A stretch of DNA of 64,000 nt. Origin: Sphingomonas kyeonggiensis (GTDB lineage Bacteria > Pseudomonadota > Alphaproteobacteria > Sphingomonadales > Sphingomonadaceae). The translations under genes and the position numbers were made by a program. The stretch covers positions 124,001 to 188,000 of the forward strand of contig NZ_JACIEH010000004.1 in the NCBI RefSeq assembly GCF_014196745.1. Direction: 5' to 3'. The notes under the pieces were generated by a model. The model was not told the DNA's origin and made no database searches. It saw only the letters and a list, made by a program, of their open reading frames with translations. Every line of letters begins with the position of its first letter. Positions within the stretch are counted from its first letter, which is position 1. Shown here in pieces: positions 15,273 through 24,725 of the stretch.

Positions 15273-17126
15273 ATGCGGTTGGTCAGTCTGTTCGCCCTGG
15301 CGGTCGCCGCCGCCCCGCTTGCGGCACTTCCCGCGAAGCAGGCGGCGCCCGCGCCCCAGGCCGCCGACAGCGCCTTCACCTTCGAGGAGGCGATGATCCC
15401 GATGCGCGACGGAGCGAAGCTGCACACCGTCATCATCCGCCCCAAGGGCCAGACCGGCCCATTGCCGATCCTGTTCCAACGCACCCCCTATGGCGCACCC
15501 GGCGCAGCGCCGCGCAGCATGCCGGGCAACTGGTCCGCGCTCGGCAAGGACGGCTATATCTTCGTGTTCCAGGACATGCGCGGCCGCTTCGCGTCCGAAG
15601 GCGGCCCCTTCACCCTCTCCACCGAGATCAAGACCGGCAAGGGCGAGACCGACGAATCGACCGACGCCTATGATTCGATCGACTGGCTGGTGAAGAATGT
15701 GAAGCCGAACAACGGCAAGGTCGGCATGTGGGGCGTGTCGTACCCCGGCTTCACCGCCGCGATCGCCGTCGCCCGCCCGCACCCGGCGCTCAAGGCCGTC
15801 AGCCCCCAGGCGGCCTGGATCGACTATTGGAAGAATGACGATTTGCACCGCTGGGGTGCGATGCGCCTGACCTATGCCAGCGACTGGGTGAACAGCCTCC
15901 AGGCCGACAAGACCAATGACGGCATCGACCTGTACGACCGCTACGACACGTACGAGTGGTTCCTGAAGGCAGGCTCGCCGGCGGACATCGAGGCGAAATA
16001 CTTCAAGGGCCGGGTGCCGCTGTACAAGCAGATGATCGAGCATCCCGACTATGACGATTTCTGGAAGAAGCAGGTCTGGTCGAACACGCTGAAGAAGACG
16101 ACCGTGCCGACGCTCAACGTCGCCGGTTACTGGGACCAGGAGGACCCCTGGGGCAGCTGGCAGATCTTCGACAAGCAGCGCGAGAATGATCCGAACAACC
16201 TGTCCCTGATGGTCGCCGGCCCATGGAACCATGGCAGCTGGCGCTCGGCGGGCAACATGCTCGGCCGCATTCCGATCGGCACCGACAGCGGCGCCCAGTT
16301 CATGGAGCAGGTGGAGGCGCCGTTCTTCGCCTATTGGCTGCACGGCAAGGGTGCCAAGCCCGATTACCGGATGAAGAGCTTCCAGTCCGGCAGCTGGCAG
16401 TGGAAGACCTACAACCAGTGGCCGCTCACCACGGCGAGCAGCAAGAGCATCTATCTCCACGCCGATGGCAGCCTGTCGTTCACCGCGCCGGCGGCGGGTG
16501 AAGGCTGCCGCGAATATCTCTCCGATCCGGCCAATCCGGTGCCGTTCCGCGCTCGCCCGATGTCGGCCACCTATGCCACGCCGGACTGGCGCTGGTGGGA
16601 GACCGAGGACCAGCGCTTCGCCGATTATCGCCCGGACGTGCTGAGCTACACCAGCGCCCCGCTCGATGCCGACCTGACCGTGACCGGCGCGATCACCGCC
16701 GCGCTGGAGGCCGCGACCAGCGGGACCGACAGCGACTTCATCGTCAAGCTGATCGACGTCTATCCGGAGGATTTCGAGAAGGCGCCAACCGCGATCGGCG
16801 CCTATGCCAAGGGACTGAACGGCTATCAGCTGCCGGTCGCCATGGAGGTCAAGCGCGGCCGCTACCTGCAATCGTTCGAGAAGGCGACGCCGCTGGTGCC
16901 GAACCAGGTGAACGACTGGACGATCCCGCTGCGGAACCACGACCACGTCTTCAAGAAGGGCCACCGGATCATGGTCCAGGTCCAGTCGAGCTGGTTCCCG
17001 ATGATCGACCGCAACCCGCAGACCTTCGTGCCGAACATCTACAAGGCCAAGCCGGCGGACTATCAGAAGGCTACGCAGAAGGTCTGCGCCGGCTCGGCGA
17101 TCATGCTGCCGGTGGTGGGGAACTAG
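15273..17126 (+). CDS. secreted CocE/NonD-family hydrolase (X-prolyl dipeptidyl-peptidase S15 type)
   Basis: The 617-residue precursor starts at the second of two close ATGs, the one correctly spaced from AGGGAG, and has a Sec signal peptide cleaved near ALA-AKQ. The alpha/beta-hydrolase part carries MWGVSYPGF with the nucleophilic Ser, GYWDQED with the Asp and AGPWNHGSW with the His. The C-terminal beta-sandwich (from about residue 440, ending VQSSWFPMIDRNPQTF) is the PepX C-terminal domain. Members hydrolyse X-Pro peptides, cocaine or acyl esters such as glutaryl-7-ACA. A periplasmic peptidase or esterase is the safest reading. It is followed by a REP-like inverted repeat. Confidence 0.9.
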   Translation: MRLVSLFALAVAAAPLAALPAKQAAPAPQAADSAFTFEEAMIPMRDGAKLHTVIIRPKGQTGPLPILFQRTPYGAPGAAPRSMPGNWSALGKDGYIFVFQDMRGRFASEGGPFTLSTEIKTGKGETDESTDAYDSIDWLVKNVKPNNGKVGMWGVSYPGFTAAIAVARPHPALKAVSPQAAWIDYWKNDDLHRWGAMRLTYASDWVNSLQADKTNDGIDLYDRYDTYEWFLKAGSPADIEAKYFKGRVPLYKQMIEHPDYDDFWKKQVWSNTLKKTTVPTLNVAGYWDQEDPWGSWQIFDKQRENDPNNLSLMVAGPWNHGSWRSAGNMLGRIPIGTDSGAQFMEQVEAPFFAYWLHGKGAKPDYRMKSFQSGSWQWKTYNQWPLTTASSKSIYLHADGSLSFTAPAAGEGCREYLSDPANPVPFRARPMSATYATPDWRWWETEDQRFADYRPDVLSYTSAPLDADLTVTGAITAALEAATSGTDSDFIVKLIDVYPEDFEKAPTAIGAYAKGLNGYQLPVAMEVKRGRYLQSFEKATPLVPNQVNDWTIPLRNHDHVFKKGHRIMVQVQSSWFPMIDRNPQTFVPNIYKAKPADYQKATQKVCAGSAIMLPVVGN

Positions 17127-17144
17127 CAGCCCACCATCTCTTTC

Positions 17145-17249
17145 GTCATCCCCGCGAAAGCGGGGACCCAGCTCCGACACTGTCGGCAATTACGACCGGT
17201 GCGTCGATGGATAGTCCGGGAGATGGGCCCCCGCTTTCGCGGGGGTGAC
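17145..17249. repeat. REP-like long inverted repeat
   Basis: The left arm is at 17145-17169 (GTCATCCCCGCGAAAGCGGG onward) and the complementary right arm at 17225-17249. About 55 bases separate them, in a gap between converging genes. The same core occurs at 29174-29255 and in variant form at 55384-55466, so this is a dispersed chromosomal element. Confidence 0.75.
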
Positions 17250-17257
17250 GGCTTGGA

Positions 17258-17908
17258 TTACCCCTGCCCCTTCGCCGCGAGGATCTGCACCCAGGGGTTC
17301 GGCTTCGCCACCCCCACCCGCTTCAGCGTGTTGCGGTCGTGATGGTCGAACGGCCCCTGGCCCTTCACCTCCAGCGTGGTGTGGATGTCGTAGCTCCAGC
17401 CGCCATCCTCGGCGAAGGCGATGTCGATCGTATAGGCATCGGTGCGGAAGGCATATTCGAGGAAGTCGGTCGAGCAGATGCCGTAGCTGGTCTCGCCGCG
17501 CTTCGCCTCTACATGGATCGCCTTGTCGCCCGGCGCGCCCTTGCCGCTGGCGAGCAGCACTTGGCCGCGGGGGATCGCCAGCGTCTGCAGGATCAGGCCG
17601 GTCGCCGGCTCCCACAGCCAGTACCCCACCTGGTCGTGGAAGGTGATGTCCTCTTCCTCGGTGGTGATGTGGATATGGTAGCGCAGCCCGTAGAAGAGCT
17701 GCGGGCCGTTGGCCTGGGGATCGATCGGCACGCACTCGATCCGCTCGATGAACTCGCGCCGCTCAGGTCCTTCGGCCTTGGGGTTGAGGTCGATGCCCTT
17801 CTTGCCCTCCCAGCGCCCGGCAAGCGGTGCCAGCGGGCCGAGATTGGCGAGCGTGTGGGGATCGACGTCCTCGGGCTCGGTGAAGATATCCAGGGGAAAG
17901 GGTGTCAT
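17258..17908 (-). CDS. heme-binding beta-barrel (nitrobindin-like) protein
   Basis: The 216-residue product is a single ten-strand barrel of the nitrobindin/THAP4 type. The N-terminal LGPLAPLAGRWEGKKGID is the family signature, followed by YHIHITTEEEDITFHDQVGY and a C-terminal RNTLKRVG with candidate proximal residues. Nitrobindins bind ferric heme and react with nitric oxide or peroxynitrite. The ATG shares a base with the stop of the ABC permease gene (TGATG), so the ABC exporter genes and this gene form an operon. A functional link between heme or NO and the exporter is only suggested by position. Confidence 0.82.
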   Translation of the reverse strand: MTPFPLDIFTEPEDVDPHTLANLGPLAPLAGRWEGKKGIDLNPKAEGPERREFIERIECVPIDPQANGPQLFYGLRYHIHITTEEEDITFHDQVGYWLWEPATGLILQTLAIPRGQVLLASGKGAPGDKAIHVEAKRGETSYGICSTDFLEYAFRTDAYTIDIAFAEDGGWSYDIHTTLEVKGQGPFDHHDRNTLKRVGVAKPNPWVQILAAKGQG

Positions 17909-18672
17909 CAGTTCTTGAGCCTGTAGCCGGTCCGGAAGATCGTGACGATTAGACCAAGGCATAGGGCGAGGAACAGGGCGACGAAGCCCAGGCTCCAGCG
18001 CACGTCGATGTCGCCGACATCGCCGAAGAACGCCCAGCGGAAGCCGCTGATCAGATAGGCGACCGGGTTGAACAGGCTCACCGTGCGCCACGGCTCGGGC
18101 AGGAAGCTCAGCGGATAGAAGGAACCGCCCAGGAAAGTGAGCGGAGTCAGGATCAGCGCCGGCACCACGTTGAGCTGCTCAAAGCCCTTGGCCCAGATGC
18201 CGATGATGAAACCGAACATCGAGAAGCTGATCGAGGTTAGCAGCAGGAAGGCGAGCATCGCCAGCGGGTGATCGACGCGCAACGGCACGAACAGGCCCGA
18301 GGTGAGCAGGATGATCAGGCCGATCACCACCGACTTGGTCGCCGCCGCGCCGACGAAGCCGATCACCAGCTCCACCGCCGAGATCGGCGCCGAGAGCAGC
18401 TCGAACACCGTGCCGGTGAACTTGGGGAAATAGATGCCGATCGAGGCATTGGCGACGCTCTGGGTGAGCAGCGACAGCATGATCAGCCCCGGCACGATGA
18501 AGCTGCCATAGGGCACGCCTTCGATCGAGGGGATGCGGCTGCCCATGCCGCTGCCGAACACGATGAAATAGAGCGCGGTGGTGATCACCGGGGTGACGAT
18601 CGACTGCCAGAGCGTGCGCAGCGTGCGCGCCATCTCGAACTTGTAGATCGCCCAGATGCCGTGGAAGTTCAT
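17908..18672 (-). CDS. ABC-2 type transporter permease
   Basis: The 254-residue inner-membrane protein has six predicted helices and the ABC-2 hallmarks: an N-terminal amphipathic IYKFEMARTLRTLWQSIVTPV, a central GLIMLSLLTQSVANAS and the C-terminal FLGGSFYPLSFLPEPWR. It overlaps the ATP-binding subunit gene upstream by four bases (ATGA). Together they form an exporter whose substrate is not evident; homologous pairs are widespread in alphaproteobacteria. Confidence 0.92.
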   Translation of the reverse strand: MNFHGIWAIYKFEMARTLRTLWQSIVTPVITTALYFIVFGSGMGSRIPSIEGVPYGSFIVPGLIMLSLLTQSVANASIGIYFPKFTGTVFELLSAPISAVELVIGFVGAAATKSVVIGLIILLTSGLFVPLRVDHPLAMLAFLLLTSISFSMFGFIIGIWAKGFEQLNVVPALILTPLTFLGGSFYPLSFLPEPWRTVSLFNPVAYLISGFRWAFFGDVGDIDVRWSLGFVALFLALCLGLIVTIFRTGYRLKN

Positions 18673-19604
18673 GCCCGGGCCTCCTTATGTTCGACGAGGC
18701 CGACGAAGATGTCCTCGAGGCTGGATTTGCTGGTGTCGAGATCCTTGAACCCGATGCCCATCTCGCCGAGCTTGCGCAGCAGCGAGGGAATGCCGGTGCG
18801 CTCGGCCTGGGCGTCGAAGGTGTAGCGCAGGCGCGTGCCTTCGTCCTCGAGGCTAAGGTGCCATTCCTCGAGGCCCGCCGGGATCGCGACCATCGGCTCG
18901 ACCAGGCTGAGGTCGAGCTCGCGCTTGCCGAGCTTCTTCATCAGCTCGGCCTTGTCCTCGACGAGAAGCAGCTGGCCCTTGTCGATCACGCCGACCCGGT
19001 CGGCCATCTCCTCGGCCTCTTCGATATAATGGGTGGTCAGGATGATGGTGACGCCGCGTTCCCGCAGCTTGCCGATCATCTTCCACATGTCGCGGCGGAG
19101 CGACACGTCGACGCCGGCGGTGGGTTCGTCGAGGAACAGGATGTCGGGCTCGTGGCTCAGCGCCTTGGCGATCATCACGCGGCGTTTCATGCCGCCCGAC
19201 AGCTCCATGATCTTGGAGTTGCGCTTATCCCACAGCGACAGGTCCCTGAGGATCTGGTCGCAAAACTCCTGATTGGGCGCCTTGCCGAACAGCCCGCGCG
19301 AAAAGCGCAGCGCGCTGCCCACGGTGGAGAACATGTCGACCGCGATCTCCTGCGGCACCAGCCCGATCTTCGAGCGGGCGGCGCGCGGCTCGCGCACCGC
19401 GTCGTGCCCGTCGACCAGGATCGTGCCGGTGCTCGGCGTGACGATCCCGCAGATGATCGAGATCAGCGTGGTCTTGCCTGCCCCATTGGGACCTAGCAGC
19501 GCGAAGATCTCGCCGCGGCGGATCTCCAGGTCGACATGATCGAGCGCCTTGTGGCCTGAGCCATAGGTCTTGCTCACGCCGTTTATCGAAAGAATGGATG
19601 TCAT
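18669..19604 (-). CDS. ABC transporter ATP-binding protein (ABC-2 exporter)
   Basis: The 311-residue ATPase shows Walker A GPNGAGKTT, signature LSGGMKRR, Walker B ILFLDEPTAGVD and the switch His in TTHYIEEAEEMADR. The C-terminal 90 residues form the extension common to ABC-2 exporters of the daunorubicin-resistance/NodI type. It is the first gene of a three-gene operon with the permease and the nitrobindin-like protein. Confidence 0.93.
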   Translation of the reverse strand: MTSILSINGVSKTYGSGHKALDHVDLEIRRGEIFALLGPNGAGKTTLISIICGIVTPSTGTILVDGHDAVREPRAARSKIGLVPQEIAVDMFSTVGSALRFSRGLFGKAPNQEFCDQILRDLSLWDKRNSKIMELSGGMKRRVMIAKALSHEPDILFLDEPTAGVDVSLRRDMWKMIGKLRERGVTIILTTHYIEEAEEMADRVGVIDKGQLLLVEDKAELMKKLGKRELDLSLVEPMVAIPAGLEEWHLSLEDEGTRLRYTFDAQAERTGIPSLLRKLGEMGIGFKDLDTSKSSLEDIFVGLVEHKEARA

Positions 19605-19687
19605 GATGCCCCCGGCCGGGAAAGGACCCGCTAATTAGGCACGGCGATGCGACGCGGCAACCGCTCGGTACAAAATAGGACGACTTA

Positions 19688-19717
19688 AATCCTCCCCTGG
19701 CTCGCCAAGGGAGGATT
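19688..19717. terminator. hairpin downstream of the DsbA-like gene
   Basis: AATCCTCCC at 19688 pairs with GGGAGGATT ending at 19717 around a CTGGCTCGCCAA loop that itself can pair. On the minus strand it follows the DsbA-like stop by a few bases and precedes a TTAAGT stretch. It lies between two minus-strand operons, the right place for an intrinsic or REP-type transcription end. Confidence 0.55.
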
Positions 19718-19722
19718 ATGGG

Positions 19723-20508
19723 TCACTTGCCCTTGCGCGCTTCCGCTACCGCCGCGGCGAGCCCGTCATAGTCGCGCATGCCGTAGAGCAGCTTGCCGCC
19801 AACCACCCAGCTCGGCGTGCCGGTCATCGCAAGCTTCTGGCCGAACTTGTGGTTGGCGACGATCTCGCCTTCCACCGGCTTCGATCCGATCACCTGCTTC
19901 GCCTTGGCCATGTCGAGCCCGGCCTTCCCGGCGGCCGCCTCGATATTGGCCGCGCTCGGCCCGTCCATCGCGAACAGCGCGTCATGGAACGCACGGAACT
20001 TGTCCTGCTCCGCCGCCGCCAGCGCCCAGCGCGCCGCGACCAGGCTGTCCGGCCCGAGCACCGGATATTCGCGGTACACCACCTTCACATTGGGATCGCG
20101 CTTCAGCAGCTCCTGGATCGCCGGCAGGCTGGCACGGCAATAGCCACAGGCATAGTCCATGAAGGCAACCACGGTTACGTCGCCCCTGGGATTGCCCGCC
20201 CAGCCGCCGGCATAGGGCGTCTCGAGCTTGGCGCGCTCGGCGGGAAGGGTCTTCTCCGCAGCTGCGACTGCCTCCGCCTGTGCCTTGTCGGCATTGGCGC
20301 TCTGCTTCTGGTTGTAGCGCTCGACCGATTCGAGCAGCACCTCGGGATGGGCAAGCACCCAGTCGTGGACCACCCGCTCGGCCTGGCCGCGCGGCCCCAT
20401 GCCGGGCACCAGCGCCTGGATGGCCGCGAAGATTCCCGCCCCCGCCACTGCGCACAGCACGAAGGCGCCGGCCAGCGCCAGCCTGTTACCCAACAAACGC
20501 TCGATCAC
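19723..20508 (-). CDS. membrane-anchored DsbA-family thiol oxidoreductase
   Basis: The 261-residue protein has an N-terminal membrane anchor (about residues 9-31), a charged helical spacer (about 40-95) and a thioredoxin-like domain. The active site is CGYC (Cys121, Cys124) in FMDYACGYCRASLPAI, and the cis-proline loop is TGTPSWVVGG. This arrangement resembles ScsC/BdbD-type periplasmic oxidases or isomerases rather than classical DsbA. It overlaps the end of the M48 protease gene by four bases (ATGA). Co-expression with an outer-membrane quality-control protease fits a role in periplasmic protein folding. Confidence 0.88.
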   Translation of the reverse strand: MIERLLGNRLALAGAFVLCAVAGAGIFAAIQALVPGMGPRGQAERVVHDWVLAHPEVLLESVERYNQKQSANADKAQAEAVAAAEKTLPAERAKLETPYAGGWAGNPRGDVTVVAFMDYACGYCRASLPAIQELLKRDPNVKVVYREYPVLGPDSLVAARWALAAAEQDKFRAFHDALFAMDGPSAANIEAAAGKAGLDMAKAKQVIGSKPVEGEIVANHKFGQKLAMTGTPSWVVGGKLLYGMRDYDGLAAAVAEARKGK

Positions 20509-21863
20509 TGCCGCCCCTTCTTCTTCCGCATTTCGTCCCAGGCGGTCTGCGAGACCATGTTGATGTCCTGCGCGCGCACCCAGTCGGCCGAGCCCTGGGG
20601 CAGGCGCGCCATCGCCGCGCGCGAGCTCATCAGCGCGGTGCCGACATCGCCCATCATGTGCGCACGCTCGGCGGTGGCGAGCGCGGTGCGCGCCTCGTCG
20701 CCCTTGCGGTCATAGACCGTGCCGAGATTCAGCCAGGCGAAGGGATTGTCGTTGTCACGCGCCACGGATTGCTTGAGCACGCGCTCGGCCTCGTCGAGAT
20801 TGGCCTTGTCCTCGGTGGCGAGCAGCGCATGGCCCAGCGTGCTCGCGATCAGCGGCGCGTTGTTCGACAGTGCCGTCGCCTCGCGCAGCGGCGCGATCGC
20901 GCCCTTGGGATCGCCCGATTCGAGCAGGATCTGCCCTTCGAGCTCCAGGAAATAGGGGTCCTTGGGCTCCGCCTTGACCAGTGCCTGGGTCTCGGCCGCC
21001 GCCTGCTCGGGATAGCCCGATTTGTGATAGGCATAGGCGCGGGCGTAATGCGCCTCGACCGACTGGTTGCTGAGCGGATATTTGGCCAGCGTATCCTTGG
21101 CGTCGCTCACATAGCCGCGCAGCTTGGCCTGGACGCGCTTGAAGCGGACCTCGAGATTGGGGTCGAGCGGCTTGTTCCAGCTCGGCGCGTTCATAAGGTC
21201 GGCCTTGAGCGTCTCGACGCGATCCTGCGACATCGGGTGGGTCTGCGCGAACGGATCGACCTCGGGATTGCTAGTGTAATAGCCATAGCGGTGCATCTGG
21301 GCGGTGAGCTTGTCGAAGAAGCTCAGCATGCCCTTGCCGCTGATCCCGGCGCTATTGATGAACTTGGCGCCGGCGGCGTCGGCCGAGCTTTCCTGAACGC
21401 GGCTGAAGGCGAGATACTTGCCGATCGCGGCGCGCTGTCCGGCCATCAGGATGCCGGTGCCCGCCTCGCCGCTGCCCGCGGCCATCGCCGCCACGCCGAG
21501 CAGCAGGCTGAGGATCGAGATGTTGGTATAGCCGCCATCGCCCTGGAACACGGCATGGCCGCCGACGATGTGGCCGATTTCGTGTGCGATCACGCCCTGC
21601 ACCTCATTGGCGCTCGACGCCGCGTCGATCAGGCCCGAATGGACATAGACGATCTGCCCGCCGGCGACGAAGGCGTTGATCGAGCCGTCGTTGATCAGCA
21701 CCACCTTGGCATTGGCGGGCGAGAGACCGGCCGCGATGAACAGCGGCTTTGCCATGTCGTTGAGCAGTGCCTCGGTCTCGGCATCGCGCAGGATCGACTG
21801 GGCGGCGGCAGGCTGGACCCAGAGCAGCAAGGCGGCCGAGAGCAGGGCGAGGATACGCTTCAT
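20505..21863 (-). CDS. periplasmic M48-family metalloprotease with TPR region (BepA/YfgC-like)
   Basis: The product is 452 residues from ATG at 21863, selected because it gives a normal signal peptide (MKRILALLSAALLLWVQPAAAQ). The zinc protease domain has HEIGHIVGGH, with a downstream glutamate ligand in the ESSADAAG segment. The C-terminal half consists of TPR-like helices (HYARAYAYHKSGYPEQAAAE; AWLNLGTVYDRKGDEA). BepA-type proteins degrade or assist misassembled outer-membrane proteins and LptD. The gene is first in a two-gene operon with the DsbA-like oxidoreductase, whose homologues act on the same client class. Confidence 0.9.
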   Translation of the reverse strand: MKRILALLSAALLLWVQPAAAQSILRDAETEALLNDMAKPLFIAAGLSPANAKVVLINDGSINAFVAGGQIVYVHSGLIDAASSANEVQGVIAHEIGHIVGGHAVFQGDGGYTNISILSLLLGVAAMAAGSGEAGTGILMAGQRAAIGKYLAFSRVQESSADAAGAKFINSAGISGKGMLSFFDKLTAQMHRYGYYTSNPEVDPFAQTHPMSQDRVETLKADLMNAPSWNKPLDPNLEVRFKRVQAKLRGYVSDAKDTLAKYPLSNQSVEAHYARAYAYHKSGYPEQAAAETQALVKAEPKDPYFLELEGQILLESGDPKGAIAPLREATALSNNAPLIASTLGHALLATEDKANLDEAERVLKQSVARDNDNPFAWLNLGTVYDRKGDEARTALATAERAHMMGDVGTALMSSRAAMARLPQGSADWVRAQDINMVSQTAWDEMRKKKGRQ

Positions 21864-21962
21864 GCCCGTTCGTATCCTCCGAATTCCACCCGCGATCAAT
21901 GGCATTGGCCGTGCGCCTGCACCGATGAACCGCGAGTGAAGCGCCTCGAGGGCAAGCCCATG

Positions 21963-22002
21963 AAAAAGGGCGCCGATCCCTGCGGACCGGCGCCCCTTTT
22001 TC
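21963..22002. terminator. bidirectional intrinsic terminator after rne
   Basis: AAAAAGGGCGCCG and CGGCGCCCCTTTTT form a strong GC stem with A/T tracts on both sides. It follows the rne stop (minus strand) by 15 bases and precedes the M48 protease gene, separating the two transcription units. Confidence 0.85.
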
Positions 22003-22016
22003 TCAGGCTTGGAGGA

Positions 22017-24725
22017 TCAGGCCCCGAAGGTGCGCTGCCACCAGCCGCGACGCGGCGAGCCGTCGGCGTTCTCACCCTCGCCCTCTTCGCCGTCGGCCGC
22101 TTCGGCCGGTGCGGCGTCCGCCGCAACCGGAGCGGCTTCCACCGCCGGAGCCGCCTCGTTCACCGACTCGGCCTCGACAACCTCGACCTTCTTCTTGCGC
22201 GTGCGCTTCGGCTTGGCCGGAGCGGCTTCCTCGGCGATCGGCTCGGGTGCCGCCTCGACCGGCGCTTCCACCGCAGGCGCGGCTTCGGCCTCGACGGCCT
22301 CGACCTTCTTCTTGCGCGTGCGCTTCGGCTTGGCCGGAGCGGCTTCCTCGGCAACAGGCTCGGGTGCCGCCTCGACCGGCGCCTCTACCGCGGGAGCAGC
22401 CTCGGCCTCGACAGCCTCGACCTTCTTCTTGCGGGTGCGCTTCGGCTTGGCCGGAGCGGCTTCCTCGGCAACAGGCTCGGGTGCCGCCTCGACCGCCGCG
22501 GCGACTTCGGTCACCTCCTCGGCAGCGTCTTCGCCGGCATCCTCACCACCCTCGGCGCGATCGCCACGGCGACCGCCGCGACGGCCACGACGGCGGCGCT
22601 TGCGGCCACCTTCACGGCCTTCGCCTTCGCCCTCGGCAGCGGCGGACGCTTCCTCGCCCTCGGCAACGTCAGCTTCGCCTTCGGCCTCGACATCGGCCTC
22701 CTCGCCGGCTTCGGCCTCACCCTCGGCGCCTTCGCCTTCCTCGCGGCGGCCACGGCCACGCCCACGGCGACGACGGCGACGCTTGCCGCGGCCCTCGCCA
22801 TCCTCGTCGCGCTCCCGACGCTCGCTACGGCCCTCGCGGCGATTGCCGGCCTCGGCCTCCTCCTCGAGCTCCTCTTCCTCCTCGTCGATCTCCTCGACGT
22901 AGTCGTCGTCCTCGGGCTCTTCGATCAGCTTCTCGAACTTCGGTGCATGCGCCGGCGGCGGGCCCGAAGCCTCGACCGACATGCGCGCGCCCTCGAGCTC
23001 GCCGTCCGACAGGATCTCGACGGTCACGCCGTAGCGGTCCTCGATCTCGGCGATGTCGGCGCGCTTCTTGTTGAGCACGTAGAAGGCGGCTTCCTGGCTG
23101 GCGCGCAGCGTGATCACCGAGCCGCGGCCACGGGCGGCTTCGTCCTCGATCAGGCGCAGCGCGGACAGGCCGGCCGACGAGGCGGTGCGGACCAGGCCGG
23201 TGCCTTCGCAATGCGGGCACTGCACGGTCGACGCTTCGAGCACGCCGGTGCGCAGGCGCTGGCGGCTCATCTCCATCAGGCCGAAGGCCGAGATGCGACC
23301 GACCTGGATGCGGGCGCGATCGTTCTTCAGCGCCTCCTTCATCGCCTTCTCGACCTTACGGACGTTCGACGAGTGATCCATGTCGATGAAGTCGATCACG
23401 ACGAGGCCGGCCATGTCGCGCAGGCGCAGCTGGCGCGCGATCTCGTGCGCCGCTTCCAGGTTGGTCGCGGTCGCGGTCTGCTCGATATTGTGCTCGCGCG
23501 TCGAGCGGCCCGAGTTGATGTCGATCGACACCAGCGCCTCGGTCGGGTTGATCACCAGGTAACCGCCGCTCTTCAGCTGGACGACGGGATTGTACATCGC
23601 CGACAGCTGATCCTCGACGCCGGCGCGCTGGAACAGCGGCACCGCGTCGGCATATTGCTTCACCTTCTTGGCATGGCTCGGCATCAGGAGCTTCATGAAG
23701 TCCTTGGCCTGGCGATAGCCGTCCTCGCCCTCGACGATCACCTCGTCGATGTCGCGATTATAGATGTCGCGGATCGCGCGCTTGAGCAGATCCGAATCGC
23801 CATAGACCAAAGCCGGCGCGGTCGACTTGAGCGTCTCCTCGCGGATCCCGTCCCACAGGCGCGCCAGATAGTCGAAGTCGCGCTTGATCTCGACCTTGGT
23901 GCGCTGGAGGCCCGCGGTGCGGACGATGCAGCCCATCGACGGCGGCAGCTTCAGGTCCGCCATGATCGTCTTGAGGCGCTTGCGATCGGCGGCCGAGCTG
24001 ATCTTGCGCGAGATACCGCCGCCATGCGCGGTGTTCGGCATCAGCACGCAGTAGCGGCCGGCGAGCGACAGATAGGTGGTGAGGGCCGCACCCTTGTTGC
24101 CGCGCTCTTCCTTGACGACCTGGACGAGCAGCACCTGGCGGCGGCGGATCACGTCCTGGATCTTGTAGCGGCGGCGCAGGTTCATGCGGCGCTGGCGCAG
24201 CGCCTCGGCCGGGCTGTCCTCGCCACCATTGCCGCCACGGCGCTTGCCGCGACGACCGCGACCACGGCCTTCCTCGCCCTCGCCACCTTCCGAGGTTTCG
24301 CCTTCGGCTTCCTCGGACTCGTGGTCGTGGTCTTCCTCGTCGTCGTGCGGACGCTCGAGCACCTCGACGCCGTCATCGCCGTCGAGATGATCCTCGTCGC
24401 CATCCTCCTCGGCGCGCAGCGCGGCTTCCTCGGCCGCATGCTCGGCTTCCTCGCGGAGCAGCGCTTCGCGATCTTCCTTGGGAATCTGGTAATAGTCGGG
24501 ATGGATTTCGCTAAAGGCCAGGAAGCCGTGGCGGTTGCCACCGTAATCCACGAAAGCCGCCTGGAGCGACGGCTCCACGCGGGTCACCTTGGCCAAATAG
24601 ATATTGCCCTTGAGCTGCTTGCGCTCGGCGGACTCGAAATCAAACTCCTCGATTCGGCTTCCCTTGACGACGGCCACGCGGGTTTCCTCCCGGTGGCGTG
24701 CGTCGATCAGCATACGCATGGTCAT
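22017..24725 (-). CDS. rne: ribonuclease E
   Basis: The 902-residue endoribonuclease is the core of the RNA degradosome. The S1 domain begins at KGNIYLAKVTRVEPSLQAAFVDYG and is interrupted by an acidic, then Arg/Gly-rich insertion (about residues 85-180), as in other alphaproteobacterial RNase E. The catalytic DNase-I-like part has LVVIDFIDM, and the Zn-link is CPHCEGTG. The C-terminal half is disordered: acidic and Arg-rich blocks followed by three 39-residue Ala/Pro/Lys repeats. A long leader (24726 onward) precedes it, as expected for a gene that autoregulates its own mRNA in other bacteria. A perfect terminator follows. Confidence 0.95.
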   Translation of the reverse strand: MTMRMLIDARHREETRVAVVKGSRIEEFDFESAERKQLKGNIYLAKVTRVEPSLQAAFVDYGGNRHGFLAFSEIHPDYYQIPKEDREALLREEAEHAAEEAALRAEEDGDEDHLDGDDGVEVLERPHDDEEDHDHESEEAEGETSEGGEGEEGRGRGRRGKRRGGNGGEDSPAEALRQRRMNLRRRYKIQDVIRRRQVLLVQVVKEERGNKGAALTTYLSLAGRYCVLMPNTAHGGGISRKISSAADRKRLKTIMADLKLPPSMGCIVRTAGLQRTKVEIKRDFDYLARLWDGIREETLKSTAPALVYGDSDLLKRAIRDIYNRDIDEVIVEGEDGYRQAKDFMKLLMPSHAKKVKQYADAVPLFQRAGVEDQLSAMYNPVVQLKSGGYLVINPTEALVSIDINSGRSTREHNIEQTATATNLEAAHEIARQLRLRDMAGLVVIDFIDMDHSSNVRKVEKAMKEALKNDRARIQVGRISAFGLMEMSRQRLRTGVLEASTVQCPHCEGTGLVRTASSAGLSALRLIEDEAARGRGSVITLRASQEAAFYVLNKKRADIAEIEDRYGVTVEILSDGELEGARMSVEASGPPPAHAPKFEKLIEEPEDDDYVEEIDEEEEELEEEAEAGNRREGRSERRERDEDGEGRGKRRRRRRGRGRGRREEGEGAEGEAEAGEEADVEAEGEADVAEGEEASAAAEGEGEGREGGRKRRRRGRRGGRRGDRAEGGEDAGEDAAEEVTEVAAAVEAAPEPVAEEAAPAKPKRTRKKKVEAVEAEAAPAVEAPVEAAPEPVAEEAAPAKPKRTRKKKVEAVEAEAAPAVEAPVEAAPEPIAEEAAPAKPKRTRKKKVEVVEAESVNEAAPAVEAAPVAADAAPAEAADGEEGEGENADGSPRRGWWQRTFGA
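22184..22500. repeat. three tandem 117-bp repeats inside rne
   Basis: The motif CGACCTTCTTCTTGCG begins at 22184, 22301 and 22418, exactly 117 bases (39 codons) apart. Units one and two are nearly identical and the third diverges near its end. Each unit encodes AEEAAPAKPKRTRKKK followed by an Ala/Val/Glu stretch. The in-frame period keeps the protein open and makes the tail prone to copy-number change. Confidence 0.9.
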
